DNA of 45,133 nucleotides. Source: Candidatus Uhrbacteria bacterium (lineage in GTDB: Bacteria > Patescibacteriota > Patescibacteriia > UBA9934). The DNA lies in contig JABHCP010000008.1 in the NCBI GenBank assembly GCA_018673485.1, forward strand, positions 1 to 45,133, in the 5' to 3' direction. Below, in pieces: positions 7,768 to 17,035 of the stretch. The translations under genes were made by a program, and so were the position numbers. The notes beneath the pieces were generated by a model. That model was given only the letters and a program-made list of their open reading frames with translations, had not been told where the DNA came from and did not search any database. Each line of letters starts with the position of its first letter. The stretch's first letter is position 1.

Positions 7768-8097
7768 CTAAGCAATTTTTTTCTTTTCGCCATCAATTCT
7801 TTCCTCAACCTTACTTTCACGAAGCTCACCTTTAGGCTCACTCTCATGCATTGGCTCAAAGTCAGCCTCTGCTACTTCAGTCTGAGATTCACGCTCTTGA
7901 GCTTCACTTTTAAGCTCACCAGCTTTTTCGTGTGCGATCTCGGCAGTATCATAGACCTCAGCATAAGCTGTATCTTGCTCGATACTCTCAGATCGCGCTG
8001 GTTCATCAGTGTCTTCCAATCGAACAGGCTTTACACCATCACCAGTGCCAACCATCGCGATTAACCCCATTCCTTGTAACCATTTCTTTATTCCCAT
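7768..8097 (-). CDS. hypothetical charged protein (109 aa)
   Basis: I do not recognise this protein. A short hydrophobic start (MGIKKWLQGMGLIAMVG) is followed by a Glu/Lys-rich, low-complexity tail with predicted helix and no cysteines. It follows dnaX by 22 bases on the same strand and may be cotranscribed with it. It could be a membrane-tethered or simply disordered protein. Confidence 0.55.
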   Translation of the reverse strand: MGIKKWLQGMGLIAMVGTGDGVKPVRLEDTDEPARSESIEQDTAYAEVYDTAEIAHEKAGELKSEAQERESQTEVAEADFEPMHESEPKGELRESKVEERIDGEKKKIA

Positions 8098-8119
8098 ATT
8101 TTATAATTAATTCTTTTTC

Positions 8120-9649
8120 TTATTCTACCACTGATCCGCCGAATTCGGCAGCGAGATTTTGTACTGGAACGCTCGCCTTCTCTTTTGGAACATGCTTCAC
8201 AATAACTGACACCTTGTTTGGCATCACACGCGCTATTCCCTCAGATATGGCATCTAGATTTTTACGCTGATTTACAGTGTCGACATGAAACTGCAATTCA
8301 AATCCTAAAAGAAGCACCCCGTCCTCGATCTCAATGAGTTGAGCGTCTTTAAGCGCCAATGGCAATGCAATGTTTGTTTTTGATACTTCATCACAGCATC
8401 GCTTCCACTTTGGTCGCAGTTCTTCAATGCTAAATACGGAGCTCATGTCCGTATTTTTTTCCTCCGTTCTAGGTTCTGAAGCTTCTATCTTATCCACAGG
8501 CTTTTCATCTGGCTCTTTTCTCGACTCGACGACTGGTTCTTGTTTGACTTCGATCTTAGGTTCAGGCTGATCGACGGCAACCCCCTCTACCTCCCCCTTG
8601 GGAAGTGGGAGATTTGTTTTGCTCGATCCGCAAATCTCTATGATGGCAATTTCAAGTGGTAGGTGCGGGATTGTCTCGGGTGCGTGTGTGATTCTTGCTT
8701 TTAGGAATGATTCGAGGGCTGATCTGAACCATGCAATCTTATTTGCATCTTTGCCTAAATTCTCCATCATCATTATTCTGCACTCTTCGATTAGATCATC
8801 GTTTAATCGCTTAACTGAGCCACCTGACTCAACAAAGCTTTGTAGTGATTCAATAGCTGACTTAGCATTAGACTCGGTGCATGATCCTAGAATCTCACTG
8901 ACAGTTTGTGTGTTTGTGCGCGGTAAAACAATAGAAGCGATCTCTTGCGTTATATTTTTCTCACCAAGCGCCATGATCTGACTTAGAAGACTCTCAGCGT
9001 CGCGCAAACACCCCTCAGATAGCTTGGCGATAGTTTTTAGCACCTCATCATCAACTTCAACATTCTCAGCTTTTAAAATCGAATTTAAACGCTCAACAGT
9101 TTCATCTGCTGTAAGACGATGAAAATCAAATCGCTGGCAACGTGAGATGATTGTCTGTGGAATCTTATGCAACTCCGTAGTTGCCAACACAAAAATTCCA
9201 TATTCAGGTGGTTCTTCAAGTGTCTTCAAAAGCGCATTAAACGCGCTTGCTGAAAGCATGTGAACCTCATCAATAATAAAAACTTTATGCGATCCACTTG
9301 TTGGGGCAAACCTTATTGCCTCAATAATATTCTCACGAACGTTATCCACACCCGTATTACTTGCCGCATCGATCTCTACCACATCAAGCGCCCCATTATC
9401 ATCAAACGCTTTGCAATGCTTACACTTTCCACAAGCCTCAGACTTCCCTGCCCGATCCTCACAATTAGCAGTCTTTGCCAATAATCGTGCAATCGTTGTC
9501 TTTCCAATCCCACGTGGCCCGGCAAACAAATAAGCATGCGCGATTTTATCATCAGCCACTTGATTTTGAATAGTTTGAACAACATGCTTCTGCCCAAAAA
9601 CATCACTAAATTGTGACGGTCGATACGTTCGTGATAATCCTTTACTCAT
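8120..9649 (-). CDS. dnaX: DNA polymerase III subunit gamma/tau
   Basis: The 509-residue clamp-loader ATPase has Walker A GPRGIGKT (residues 44-51), a zinc site with C63, C73, C76 and C79, the Walker B region VFIIDEVHML and sensor FVLATTELHKIP, and RCQRFDFHRL. Domain III follows. From about residue 345 a linker rich in P, E and K leads to a C-terminal domain. The linker contains LPLPKGEVEGV, encoded by a dispersed repeat at 8579-8613. The start at 9649 has no Shine-Dalgarno. The protein drives sliding-clamp loading at the replication fork. Confidence 0.95.
   Translation of the reverse strand: MSKGLSRTYRPSQFSDVFGQKHVVQTIQNQVADDKIAHAYLFAGPRGIGKTTIARLLAKTANCEDRAGKSEACGKCKHCKAFDDNGALDVVEIDAASNTGVDNVRENIIEAIRFAPTSGSHKVFIIDEVHMLSASAFNALLKTLEEPPEYGIFVLATTELHKIPQTIISRCQRFDFHRLTADETVERLNSILKAENVEVDDEVLKTIAKLSEGCLRDAESLLSQIMALGEKNITQEIASIVLPRTNTQTVSEILGSCTESNAKSAIESLQSFVESGGSVKRLNDDLIEECRIMMMENLGKDANKIAWFRSALESFLKARITHAPETIPHLPLEIAIIEICGSSKTNLPLPKGEVEGVAVDQPEPKIEVKQEPVVESRKEPDEKPVDKIEASEPRTEEKNTDMSSVFSIEELRPKWKRCCDEVSKTNIALPLALKDAQLIEIEDGVLLLGFELQFHVDTVNQRKNLDAISEGIARVMPNKVSVIVKHVPKEKASVPVQNLAAEFGGSVVE
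8579..8613. repeat. dispersed GC-rich repeat inside dnaX
   Basis: The imperfect hairpin ACCTCCCCCTTGGGAAGTGGGAG belongs to the same family as 17121-17158, 20884-20945 and 20968-21001 (pattern CTCCCCTxxCCCCTCC...GGAGGGGG). It is in frame and adds about 11 residues to the DnaX linker. Confidence 0.65.
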
Positions 9650-9683
9650 ACGCGCTGTATTTTACCACACTGCGACTTGTGCG

Positions 9684-9712
9684 TTGACAAAACTTAAATT
9701 TTAGGCTAATAT
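9684..9712 (+). promoter_or_regulatory. sigma-70-type promoter
   Basis: TTGACA (9684-9689), 17-base spacer, TAATAT (9707-9712), then GGAGGT at about 9730 and GTG at 9741. This is one of the strongest promoter matches in the window. Confidence 0.8.
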
Positions 9713-9740
9713 CTGATGTTCGCAAACCTGGAGGTACTTC

Positions 9741-10268
9741 GTGGACAAGTTTATCAACTGGACTATGCAACGCGCCACACCGGCCGAAGCAGTCAAGCTC
9801 ATACTCGTCAGCCTGGTGGGACTCATTGCCTACGGGCAGATCAAGCTCCTCGTCGCAATGTTCATCGTGCAAGTCCCGCCGCCAGAGTCTTACCCTGAGA
9901 TGATTGGCGACATGATCATTGCCATGATTTTCTTCATCCCCATTCCAGCGATGGCTGAGGAACTACTCGGCAGAATGCTCCCAACTCTCATCGCCCTGCT
10001 CATCTTTAGTAGGCATCGCTCCGCAATCCTGCCGCTTATGATACTCTCACCGCTCGTATTTGCACTACTGCATGCTCTGGGCCCAATGAGTGCCATCATG
10101 GCTCTGTGGACCTACCTCCCTTTGGGGATCGTGTTACAGGTCATCTACCTCAAGTGCGGCGGCTGGAAAGGAAGCGGCGGAATCCTGACTGGGCTCCTGA
10201 GCTGCTGGGCCGTGCACATAGTGTACAACTGGGCATCCTTTGCATCGATGGTGCTCTACGCACAGTAG
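9741..10268 (+). CDS. CPBP/CAAX-type intramembrane protease homologue
   Basis: The 175-residue polytopic membrane protein has the CPBP metalloprotease motifs: EELLGR (EExxxR) near residue 73, FALLHALG with a candidate metal ligand near residue 110, and HIVYNW near the end. The GTG start follows GGAGGT at correct spacing. The gene is GC-rich, monocistronic, with its own promoter and a strong terminator (10288-10311), unlike its AT-richer neighbours. Family members cleave prenylated or bacteriocin-type substrates or act in self-immunity. The substrate here is unknown. Confidence 0.7.
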   Translation: MDKFINWTMQRATPAEAVKLILVSLVGLIAYGQIKLLVAMFIVQVPPPESYPEMIGDMIIAMIFFIPIPAMAEELLGRMLPTLIALLIFSRHRSAILPLMILSPLVFALLHALGPMSAIMALWTYLPLGIVLQVIYLKCGGWKGSGGILTGLLSCWAVHIVYNWASFASMVLYAQ

Positions 10269-10287
10269 CAACGACCGACCAAACGAA

Positions 10288-10311
10288 AACCGCACCCCTT
10301 GAGGTGCGGTT
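10288..10311. terminator. bidirectional intrinsic terminator
   Basis: AACCGCACC and GGTGCGGTT form a 9-bp stem with a 6-base loop between two converging genes. T-runs are modest, with GGTTTTCG on the minus strand. Confidence 0.75.
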
Positions 10312-10323
10312 CAATGCTTTAAT

Positions 10324-12825
10324 TTATTTCGCTGTTGGCATTGGTGGCTTTGCAGCTGGTGGCTTTTTAGCTCCGATTCCAGCGCGTAGTGCGATTTCGC
10401 GTTCTACCAAGTCCTTTGGTCTACCGTATGTTAGTCGTGAGACCTCTCTGAGCGCTTGTGTAAGCTTTGGATTATGCTTTCCTGGCCATTCAGCCTTTAG
10501 TGTAAATGGCTTGCTCTGAGACATGTTGACAATAATTCTAGCGTTCCACATAAACTCTTCGTTGTTCATCAAATCGTAACCAGAAAGTGTTGGCTCATAG
10601 ATCTTTGAGAGTATCTCAACATCCTCGGGACCAATTCGGGACACAAGCGTTGTTCCAACGTTACCCAAAATTGCATCACGAGTTTCTGTCTTTCCATCTT
10701 TTACAAGCTGCCCCATGTACTGGTGAGCGAGGATGAGGTTCAAACGATATTTTCGTGCCTCAGACAGGATCGTCGCAATAGATGGAGTGATAAAGTTCTG
10801 AAACTCATCCATGTAAAGGAAGAAGTCTCTTCGATCTTTTTCTTCCATGTCAGCACGTCCAAATGCAGCCATCTGCAACTTTGAAACGATAATGAGTCCC
10901 AACAGGTTACCGTTAACATCACCTATCTTTCCTTTTGAAAGATTAACCAACAAGATCTTTCCTTCGTCCATTATCTCTCTGAAGTTGAAGGCTGATCGTG
11001 ATTGTCCAATAATATTTCGCATCATCTCGTTTTCTACAAAACGACCAACTTTCGAAACTAAATAACCACTCATTTCAGATTTATGATAATCGCTCTTATT
11101 ATCCATTTCATCATCCCAGAAAGATGTAACCATTGGGTCTGTTACCTTTTTTCTCCACTTTTTCTGAAATGCATCGTCAGTTACCATACGAGGGATTTCG
11201 GCTAAAGTGCCAGGATTTTCTGGATCTGCCATCAACGTCAACATATAGTTACGCATGCTGTGCTCAAACATTGGACCAATCATCTCAGGTGGAAACAACA
11301 TTAGAAATATAGAAATCATCTCCTGCACTGCAAAATCACGATCAGCCTCAGTCTTTGCCTCCAACATATTCAGTCCCATTGGCCGGTCTGTGTCAGACGG
11401 GTTGAAATAAACCACGTCGTCGATTCTATCCTTTGGAATCTGACCCATGATTTGATCAACAAGATCTCCATGAGGATCGATCACTGCAACACCTTTTCCA
11501 TTTTTAATATCCTGAATGGCCATTGAACGCAAAAATACAGATTTACCAGTTCCAGTTTTTCCAAGAACATACATGTGGCGAGTTCTATCCTCGTTTTGCA
11601 TGAACACATTAGTCTTATGTCCGCGATAAACATTATGACCGATCTTAAAATCTCCCGCATCTGGAACCTCTGGTGGAACTGGAGCGTTTCGCGCCAACAT
11701 CCAACGTATGTTTGGGGTCTCTGTGGTTGGAATCGGTAAATGCCACAATCCAGCAAGCTCTTCGGTATTTAGTATGATTCCGTTAGATTCGCTGAACTTT
11801 CTATATATAAAATCTTTCACTAAACTGTTACGCCGTGGAATTGATTTTGAAAACGAATTTCCGTACTCATATATATTGTACTGATTGTATGCCTGCAAAA
11901 CCTGATTTAAATACATTGTTGCAGTATCAGCGCTCTGTGCACTTGCGACTATTCTAATATTAACGTCGAGTCCTGCCTTACTAGCCTTAGTCTCGATTCC
12001 CTCCATCATTTTCTGCTCAGTAGCTGAAAGTTGCTTTGGCTCATCTGGTTTATCATCCTTGCTTTCAATCTGTGACTTCAACAGCTTGCCCCACCCAGAA
12101 TTTCCGCCTTTTTTGGCGTCCTTGTAGGTCATGCCCTTCTTCATGTTCTTAACAACCTTTTTCCCAAGATCGCGCCAGTTTCCTCTTGCAGAACGAATAA
12201 CATACTGCACCGCCAGTCCATCACCTTCTGGAACCTTGGATAGCGCATTGGTAATCGCATTTAATGGATCACCCTCCATCTCTGGATATGTCTTGATTGG
12301 TAACGCATTCTCTCGCTTCAAATTCAAATAACCACCAACAATAGTTCCACTTGGTGCAAAGATATTATAATCCTTTACAGGCTCGATAGCAGCCGCGCTA
12401 TATTGAGCATGCAACTGTTGCTCAACAAAATTCTGCATGTACTTTGGCACCGTAATGTAAAAAGTTATCAACTTAGCATGCGCTACCATTTCTAGTGCTA
12501 TTTCATCTGTACGGCCATAAAGCCAAGGTTTGAGTCCCTTTTGTGGCTTGAGTCCACCGATAGCTGCAAAGAATGTCTCAGCGATCGCAATGTCTTCCTT
12601 GATATCTGAAGTTTTCTCGTCTGCCCTGCTCTCTGCTTCACTTTTAAATTTTGGCACTGTGACCATCATTGTAACGCTCGAAAACTCACCACCACGCATC
12701 ATTTGTCTTTTGCGCAAAACTGAACGAAGTATGAATAAGGCAACTATGAAGATCGCAAAAACAAAAACAATCCCAAACAACAAGTATAAAAGTGCCGATG
12801 GATTATTTATGTACTCATCAATCAT
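10324..12825 (-). CDS. VirD4/TraG-like ATPase with fused N-terminal membrane module
   Basis: The 833-residue protein has one N-terminal membrane segment (residues 10-34), a large soluble region, then a P-loop ATPase: Walker A LGKTGTGKS (421-429), VAVIDPHGDLVDQI, the Walker B FFLYMDEFQNF, and ARKYRLNLILAHQYMGQL. This layout matches conjugation coupling proteins. The region before Walker A is homologous to the separate protein at 31604-33205, and the ATPase half to the protein at 29195-31516, so this is the fused version of a system that is split elsewhere in the window. It overlaps the upstream gene by 4 bases (ATGA). A role in DNA or protein transfer across the membrane is inferred. Confidence 0.8.
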   Translation of the reverse strand: MIDEYINNPSALLYLLFGIVFVFAIFIVALFILRSVLRKRQMMRGGEFSSVTMMVTVPKFKSEAESRADEKTSDIKEDIAIAETFFAAIGGLKPQKGLKPWLYGRTDEIALEMVAHAKLITFYITVPKYMQNFVEQQLHAQYSAAAIEPVKDYNIFAPSGTIVGGYLNLKRENALPIKTYPEMEGDPLNAITNALSKVPEGDGLAVQYVIRSARGNWRDLGKKVVKNMKKGMTYKDAKKGGNSGWGKLLKSQIESKDDKPDEPKQLSATEQKMMEGIETKASKAGLDVNIRIVASAQSADTATMYLNQVLQAYNQYNIYEYGNSFSKSIPRRNSLVKDFIYRKFSESNGIILNTEELAGLWHLPIPTTETPNIRWMLARNAPVPPEVPDAGDFKIGHNVYRGHKTNVFMQNEDRTRHMYVLGKTGTGKSVFLRSMAIQDIKNGKGVAVIDPHGDLVDQIMGQIPKDRIDDVVYFNPSDTDRPMGLNMLEAKTEADRDFAVQEMISIFLMLFPPEMIGPMFEHSMRNYMLTLMADPENPGTLAEIPRMVTDDAFQKKWRKKVTDPMVTSFWDDEMDNKSDYHKSEMSGYLVSKVGRFVENEMMRNIIGQSRSAFNFREIMDEGKILLVNLSKGKIGDVNGNLLGLIIVSKLQMAAFGRADMEEKDRRDFFLYMDEFQNFITPSIATILSEARKYRLNLILAHQYMGQLVKDGKTETRDAILGNVGTTLVSRIGPEDVEILSKIYEPTLSGYDLMNNEEFMWNARIIVNMSQSKPFTLKAEWPGKHNPKLTQALREVSRLTYGRPKDLVEREIALRAGIGAKKPPAAKPPMPTAK

Positions 12826-13352
12826 ACTTTGTCAGAAAGTCGTTTTTTATAATCTTTTGTGTACTGAACTATTTTATCAGCCTTGATCTTTGCCTCCTGA
12901 TCAATAAAATATTTATTCACACCTGGAATCATCTGCAGCCATTCACGAATCCAATTAAGTGCTTTGCCAATCTTAAACTTCCCGGTTGATACCATCTCAC
13001 GAATTTTTTGTGCGACCTCCTCACCTCTTTGTTTGAATTCTAGTTTTCTAGCATCTGGCAACTCCAAAAAAATATCAGTGAGATCGTCTGCTAAAATCTG
13101 CTCAAGATCAACTAATATTTCCTCTTTCTTTATTGGGATCTGACTTGGTGGTTCCGGTGTTACGCTTACAGCCGGGGTCTCGGCGACCTCCTGTGGCTTT
13201 TCTTTCTCAACAGGCTTCTCGACTTCCAATTTTCTCTCATCCTCCTTAACTTCCTTCACCTCCTTAACCTCTTTTTTATCCAACCCTAAATCCAACCCCT
13301 TCTCTTGGGCCTTCTCAATTTTCTTAACAACTTTTACCTCCTCATCTGGCAT
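12822..13352 (-). CDS. hypothetical partner of the VirD4-like ATPase (176 aa)
   Basis: The N-terminal half is Lys/Glu/Val low complexity with a Pro-rich patch (ETPAVSVTPEPPSQ). The C-terminal half is helical (DARKLEFKQRGEEVAQKIREM). No membrane segment is present. The ATGA overlap with the ATPase gene implies coupled translation and a functional partnership. I do not recognise a family. Confidence 0.6.
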   Translation of the reverse strand: MPDEEVKVVKKIEKAQEKGLDLGLDKKEVKEVKEVKEDERKLEVEKPVEKEKPQEVAETPAVSVTPEPPSQIPIKKEEILVDLEQILADDLTDIFLELPDARKLEFKQRGEEVAQKIREMVSTGKFKIGKALNWIREWLQMIPGVNKYFIDQEAKIKADKIVQYTKDYKKRLSDKV

Positions 13353-13413
13353 GGATTTATTATATCAAAAGTATCCAGTAAACAGTAGGCGGCATGCAAT
13401 ATATAGTTGATAA

Positions 13414-13455
13414 AATGTTTCACTAAGGTCCCGATCGGGACCTTAGTGAAACATT
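13414..13455. repeat. 42-bp perfect palindrome centred on CGATCG
   Basis: Each arm is 21 bases with no mismatch; the centre is CCCGATCGGG. It lies 44 bases past the stop of the Nudix gene on the minus strand, where the stem is followed by TTATC, so a terminator function is possible. Confidence 0.85.
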
Positions 13456-13498
13456 CTCTTCATTTAATTTTTGTAATCATGACCCTCGACGCAGCTTA

Positions 13499-14068
13499 CT
13501 ACGCTAATTTTTCCAACTCTTCACAAATCGAACTGAACTCATTCAAATTCCCTGCCCACATGTCTGGCTCTTGTAACATTGAGTCCTCGACCTCTTCCTG
13601 GCTCATCCATCGTACTTCTTGCACTTCAGCATCGTTGAAAGTGAGCTTGGACTCGTCCTTATCCCCTTTGTAAAAAAATACGTAATTAAACTCTCGGTTC
13701 TTTTTGCTTTGTGAAACTGATCTTCTAACTGAGCCTTCAATTAAATCATCAATTTCGATCTTCACACCGATCTCCTGATTCATCTCGGCCTTAACCGCGT
13801 CTTCTATACTTTGCGTATATTCTATATGGCCACCAAAACGTGTGTCCCAGCGATTGGGAGACGAATCCTTGTCCTTGGCGCGCAAATGAACTAAGAAATC
13901 AAAAGAGTCTTTTGCTGGCTTTATGTAATAAATATGCACTACCCTGTGCCATTTACCATCCCGGTGAGCATCACTCTTTAAAATCACGCCTATTGGATTA
14001 TTATTCTCATCAACTTCCTCGATTGTTTCGTTTGTACTCGACATATTTGCATTTAATTTACGTACCAT
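13499..14068 (-). CDS. Nudix-like protein with degenerate Nudix box
   Basis: About 181-189 residues; ATG 14044 (MSSTNETIEEVDENN) is as likely as 14068. The fold pattern fits IDI-like Nudix hydrolases: EEVDENNNPIGV, HIYYI, RWDTRFGGHIEY and FFYKG. The Nudix box GHIEYTQ-x7-AEMNQEIGV departs from G-x5-E-x7-REUxEExGU at three conserved places (E to Q, R to A, first E of EE to Q). It may have lost or changed its pyrophosphohydrolase activity. It is alone, between a repeat-containing spacer and a palindrome. Confidence 0.75.
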   Translation of the reverse strand: MVRKLNANMSSTNETIEEVDENNNPIGVILKSDAHRDGKWHRVVHIYYIKPAKDSFDFLVHLRAKDKDSSPNRWDTRFGGHIEYTQSIEDAVKAEMNQEIGVKIEIDDLIEGSVRRSVSQSKKNREFNYVFFYKGDKDESKLTFNDAEVQEVRWMSQEEVEDSMLQEPDMWAGNLNEFSSICEELEKLA

Positions 14069-14092
14069 CTCGAGCAGAGCGAGAGATCTTCT
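14064..14092. repeat. dispersed AGATCTCTC/CGAGATGG repeat, copy 1
   Basis: The sequence CCATCTCGAGC...GAGAGATCTTCTTA resembles 23560-23590 (inside grpE) and 37101-37143. It overlaps the possible upstream start of the Nudix gene. Confidence 0.5.
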
Positions 14093-14163
14093 TAGTTAGA
14101 TCGAATCGAGAGGATTTCTCCGATGCGTCGAAATGGAAAGCCGGTCAATCAAAATGCACCGCG

Positions 14164-15546
14164 TTAAACTAATGACTCGAGAACCTGACCTGTCTCCAAA
14201 TCCTTAACTTCAAATCCATGCTCTTTAATTTGATCACGAATTTGGTCTGATACCTCCCAATTCTTCTCCTCTCGTGCTTTTTTACGAAGTTCGAGCAAAT
14301 CATGAACCTCATCAGGAACTTCTAGTTTTTCTTTTTTCAAATCTGCAAATCCCAATCCAAACACCTCATCAAACTTAAGGGCAGTTGCATACTTCATCTC
14401 ATCCGGAACCTGATCATCCTTGAGCATCAGCCACAAATCAGATAACGCACCAGGAATATCAAGATCGTCATTGATGTGCTCAATAAACTTTTTCAAATAA
14501 CCCTCGCTCACCTCATCACCACGAGGAAGTTCGATAATCATCTTGCGAAGCTTGTTCAAAGCGTTCTGCGCAGCCTCGATTGATTCCCAGGTAAAGTTCT
14601 GCGTCTGCTTGTAATGTGCGCCCAATAAGAAGTATCGATACGCTAATGGCTCAAATCCCTTATCTTGAATATCGTCGATCGAATATACATTTCCTAGTGA
14701 CTTGGACATCTTCCCACCATCAACCTGCAAAAACTCGTTGTGCATCCAGATGTTAGCCAAAGGCTTACCGCGCGCCGCTTCAGTTTGCGCGATCTCATTT
14801 GTATGGTGAACCGGAATGTGATCGATTCCACCAGTGTGAATATCAAACGGCACTCCAAGATATTCCTCGCTCATTGCAGAACACTCAATGTGCCAACCTG
14901 GAAAACCAATTCCCCAAGGTGACTCCCACTCCATTTGTCGCTGTTCATCTTTTGGCGAAAACTTCCACAGCGCAAAATCTGTCGCATTTTTCTTTTCAGG
15001 ATTCTTCTCTACTCGCGCACCTTCTTGCTTGTCGTCAAGTTTCTGTCCGCTGAGTTTGCCGTAATCATCAAGCTTTGATGTGTCAAAGTAGATTCCGTCA
15101 GAAGTTTTATAGGTGAATCCTTTTTCTTCGAGCGTCTTGATCAAATCAACCTGTTGCTCGATGTGTGCCGTTGCTTTTGGCATCACGTTAGGTGTAATGA
15201 TATTCAATCGCTCTAAATCTTGCATGAAAAACTCTGTATACTTTTCTGCAATATCCCACGCTGTCTCACCAGTCTTTCTAGAAGTCTTCTCCATCTTATC
15301 TTCGCCGTCATCGCCGTCATCAACTAAATGCCCAACATCGGTAATATTCATTACATGCTTTACCTCATATCCATTAATCGTAAACGCTCGCTTTAGAAGA
15401 TCGTTAAAAACATTGGCTCTATGATTACCAATATGTGCGCGTAAATAAACTGTCGGACCACAAGAGTAAAAACCAACTTTTCCATCAATTATAGGCTTAA
15501 AATCTTCCTTCTGACGCGTTAGCGTGTTGTACAGTTTCATATTCAT
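14164..15546 (-). CDS. cysS: cysteinyl-tRNA synthetase
   Basis: The 460-residue class I synthetase has C29 in YSCGPTVY (zinc ligand), the HIGH-type motif HIGN (38-41), ECSAMSEEYLG and VHHTNEIAQTEA carrying the other zinc ligands, and the KMSKSLGN loop. The C-terminal anticodon-binding region is present. ATGs at 15546 and 15540 both fit; neither has a Shine-Dalgarno. It charges tRNA-Cys in the cytoplasm. Confidence 0.96.
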   Translation of the reverse strand: MNMKLYNTLTRQKEDFKPIIDGKVGFYSCGPTVYLRAHIGNHRANVFNDLLKRAFTINGYEVKHVMNITDVGHLVDDGDDGEDKMEKTSRKTGETAWDIAEKYTEFFMQDLERLNIITPNVMPKATAHIEQQVDLIKTLEEKGFTYKTSDGIYFDTSKLDDYGKLSGQKLDDKQEGARVEKNPEKKNATDFALWKFSPKDEQRQMEWESPWGIGFPGWHIECSAMSEEYLGVPFDIHTGGIDHIPVHHTNEIAQTEAARGKPLANIWMHNEFLQVDGGKMSKSLGNVYSIDDIQDKGFEPLAYRYFLLGAHYKQTQNFTWESIEAAQNALNKLRKMIIELPRGDEVSEGYLKKFIEHINDDLDIPGALSDLWLMLKDDQVPDEMKYATALKFDEVFGLGFADLKKEKLEVPDEVHDLLELRKKAREEKNWEVSDQIRDQIKEHGFEVKDLETGQVLESLV

Positions 15547-15569
15547 AGTAAAAATATTATAGCAAGAAA

Positions 15570-15587
15570 CGCCACCCCGAGGTAGCG
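15570..15587 (-). terminator. intrinsic terminator
   Basis: CGCCACC/GGTAGCG stem (one G-U pair) with a 4-base loop directly follows the stop codon of the 15588 gene and is followed by TTTCTTGC on the minus strand. Confidence 0.65.
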
Positions 15588-16226
15588 CTACGCAGGAAGA
15601 ATTCGAATTGTAGCGAGTCCTGACTCATGCACATTGGCATATGCTAATCGCCACGAATCGTCGATATGAGCTAGTCCGATCCAGCCAATGCGGTCGTCTT
15701 GCCCTTCACGCCGATCATGGAAAAATCCGATCGTCCTTACTGTGAACCAGCGCCCTAGCGGGTGCATAGGCTCAAGAATTTCTAGAACGATATCTGAATT
15801 TCTGGCATAAATCATGGAGGCGGTGATCATATCGAGCCGACCAAAGCTTACGACTGCTACGTACTCAACTGACAAATTCAGACTCTCGGCAAGCTCGTGC
15901 ATCTCGTAACGCACAAGTGCCATCACATTTGCCGGATCCAACATCTGCCCGATCTCGTAGGCAAATCGCTGCTGGTGGTAATGGCAGCGCAGGGTGCTTA
16001 GCGAACTGTGCTCACGAGGTAGCCTACCAAAGAACTTGAAATGACTCTTACCATCTTGCTGCCATTTCATTATGCCCGTGATGCAAACTCTGTAGTGCCC
16101 GCGATCTGTACCGATGTATACACCCCTTGTTTCCCCTCGCAGCCCGGAATAGGCGGCAAAGACAAGGGTTTCAAAGTCTGGAATCTGAGTCATAGTGACC
16201 CATGACTTGAAACTTCTTCTTACCAT
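15588..16226 (-). CDS. GC-rich orphan protein (212 aa)
   Basis: I do not recognise this protein. The ATG at 16226 is preceded by GGAGGGGGAT, a strong Shine-Dalgarno, and TTGACA lies at 16295-16290 (minus strand). It appears soluble, with mixed alpha/beta composition, two cysteines and many aromatic residues (TRGVYIGTDRGHYRVCITGI, GRWFTVRTIGFF). Codons end in G or C more often than in the neighbours. The gene is monocistronic with its own terminator. It belongs to the orphan set described in the findings. Confidence 0.7.
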   Translation of the reverse strand: MVRRSFKSWVTMTQIPDFETLVFAAYSGLRGETRGVYIGTDRGHYRVCITGIMKWQQDGKSHFKFFGRLPREHSSLSTLRCHYHQQRFAYEIGQMLDPANVMALVRYEMHELAESLNLSVEYVAVVSFGRLDMITASMIYARNSDIVLEILEPMHPLGRWFTVRTIGFFHDRREGQDDRIGWIGLAHIDDSWRLAYANVHESGLATIRILPA

Positions 16227-16310
16227 ATCCCCCTCCAGGAATTGAAATTAAAAGAACCGGGAATTTATCCTGGCACTAAAATCACTAATTGTCAATACGT
16301 AAACACAAAC

Positions 16311-16330
16311 GGCGTCTCAGGTGAGACGCC
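16311..16330 (-). terminator. intrinsic terminator
   Basis: GGCGTCTCA and TGAGACGCC pair nearly completely. On the minus strand it is followed by GTTTGTGTTT and lies 30 bases past the 16360 gene. Confidence 0.75.
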
Positions 16331-16359
16331 GCACGAACGCGGGACGAACAAGGGCCATG

Positions 16360-16968
16360 CTACGCGCAGAGCGCGATGAAGACCGTAGGCTCGTCCTTCT
16401 TGAACCCGAGGCCAAGAGCTTCCTGCTGGACTATGAGCAGCGCCTTGTAATGCCCGAACTCATCATAACTTGCCGTAAGAGCCAATAGAATAGATAGAAA
16501 AATACTGTCCCCAAACCCGTTACTCAAGTGGCCCTCAATGTCTCCGAGGCCTTCATGAATGATGCACCAAAAGCTGTTTTCAAAAACTCCACTAAAGCTA
16601 CGCGAAAAGCTTTCACGAAGACTCTCGTTAAGGTTATATCGGACGCTAGGCAAGAGGCTCTTATCAAAACCATTACCGATGCTATCCGAAAGACTTCTCC
16701 TATAAACCTTCTGTGTCATCCAACGCGGTCGCTGCACGAGGCATGTGCAGCTTGCGAAAACAACCTCCGTGATCTCCTTACCCGTGGCCGCTGCCACAGC
16801 AGCACGGTAGCGCCCCTTATCAATCTCACCCTCAGGTTTGAGTGTAAAGGTGCCGATCTGCGCGATCCGTACCCAGGGTGCGAGCATCTGCTCGACTTCG
16901 GGCCAGATCTCCTGCCGGCCCTGTTGGATGAAAAGTTCCTTGAGAGGGGTCAGGTCGACTTTGGTCAT
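16360..16968 (-). CDS. GC-rich orphan protein with Ser-repeat segment (202 aa)
   Basis: The start at ATG 16968 is fixed by GGAGG seven bases upstream; a longer frame to 17013 lacks this. The middle has a recurring Ser-hydrophobic pattern (RRSLSDSIGNGFDKSLL, then NESLRESFSRSFSGVF), giving an amphipathic repeat with serines every 3-4 residues. The C-terminus is more hydrophobic. I do not recognise a family. It has its own promoter (17036-17064), an overlapping inverted repeat, and a terminator, so it forms an independent unit. Confidence 0.7.
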   Translation of the reverse strand: MTKVDLTPLKELFIQQGRQEIWPEVEQMLAPWVRIAQIGTFTLKPEGEIDKGRYRAAVAAATGKEITEVVFASCTCLVQRPRWMTQKVYRRSLSDSIGNGFDKSLLPSVRYNLNESLRESFSRSFSGVFENSFWCIIHEGLGDIEGHLSNGFGDSIFLSILLALTASYDEFGHYKALLIVQQEALGLGFKKDEPTVFIALCA

Positions 16969-17035
16969 GGTAGCCTCCAGGCTTGGGTTTGAAAGGGCGG
17001 TCACTCCTGGCATTATGCGCCAGAGAGAAGAAATA

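Noticed and set aside
16528-16992. 154-codon plus-strand frame
   Set aside because: Antisense to the 16360 gene, which has a clear start signal.
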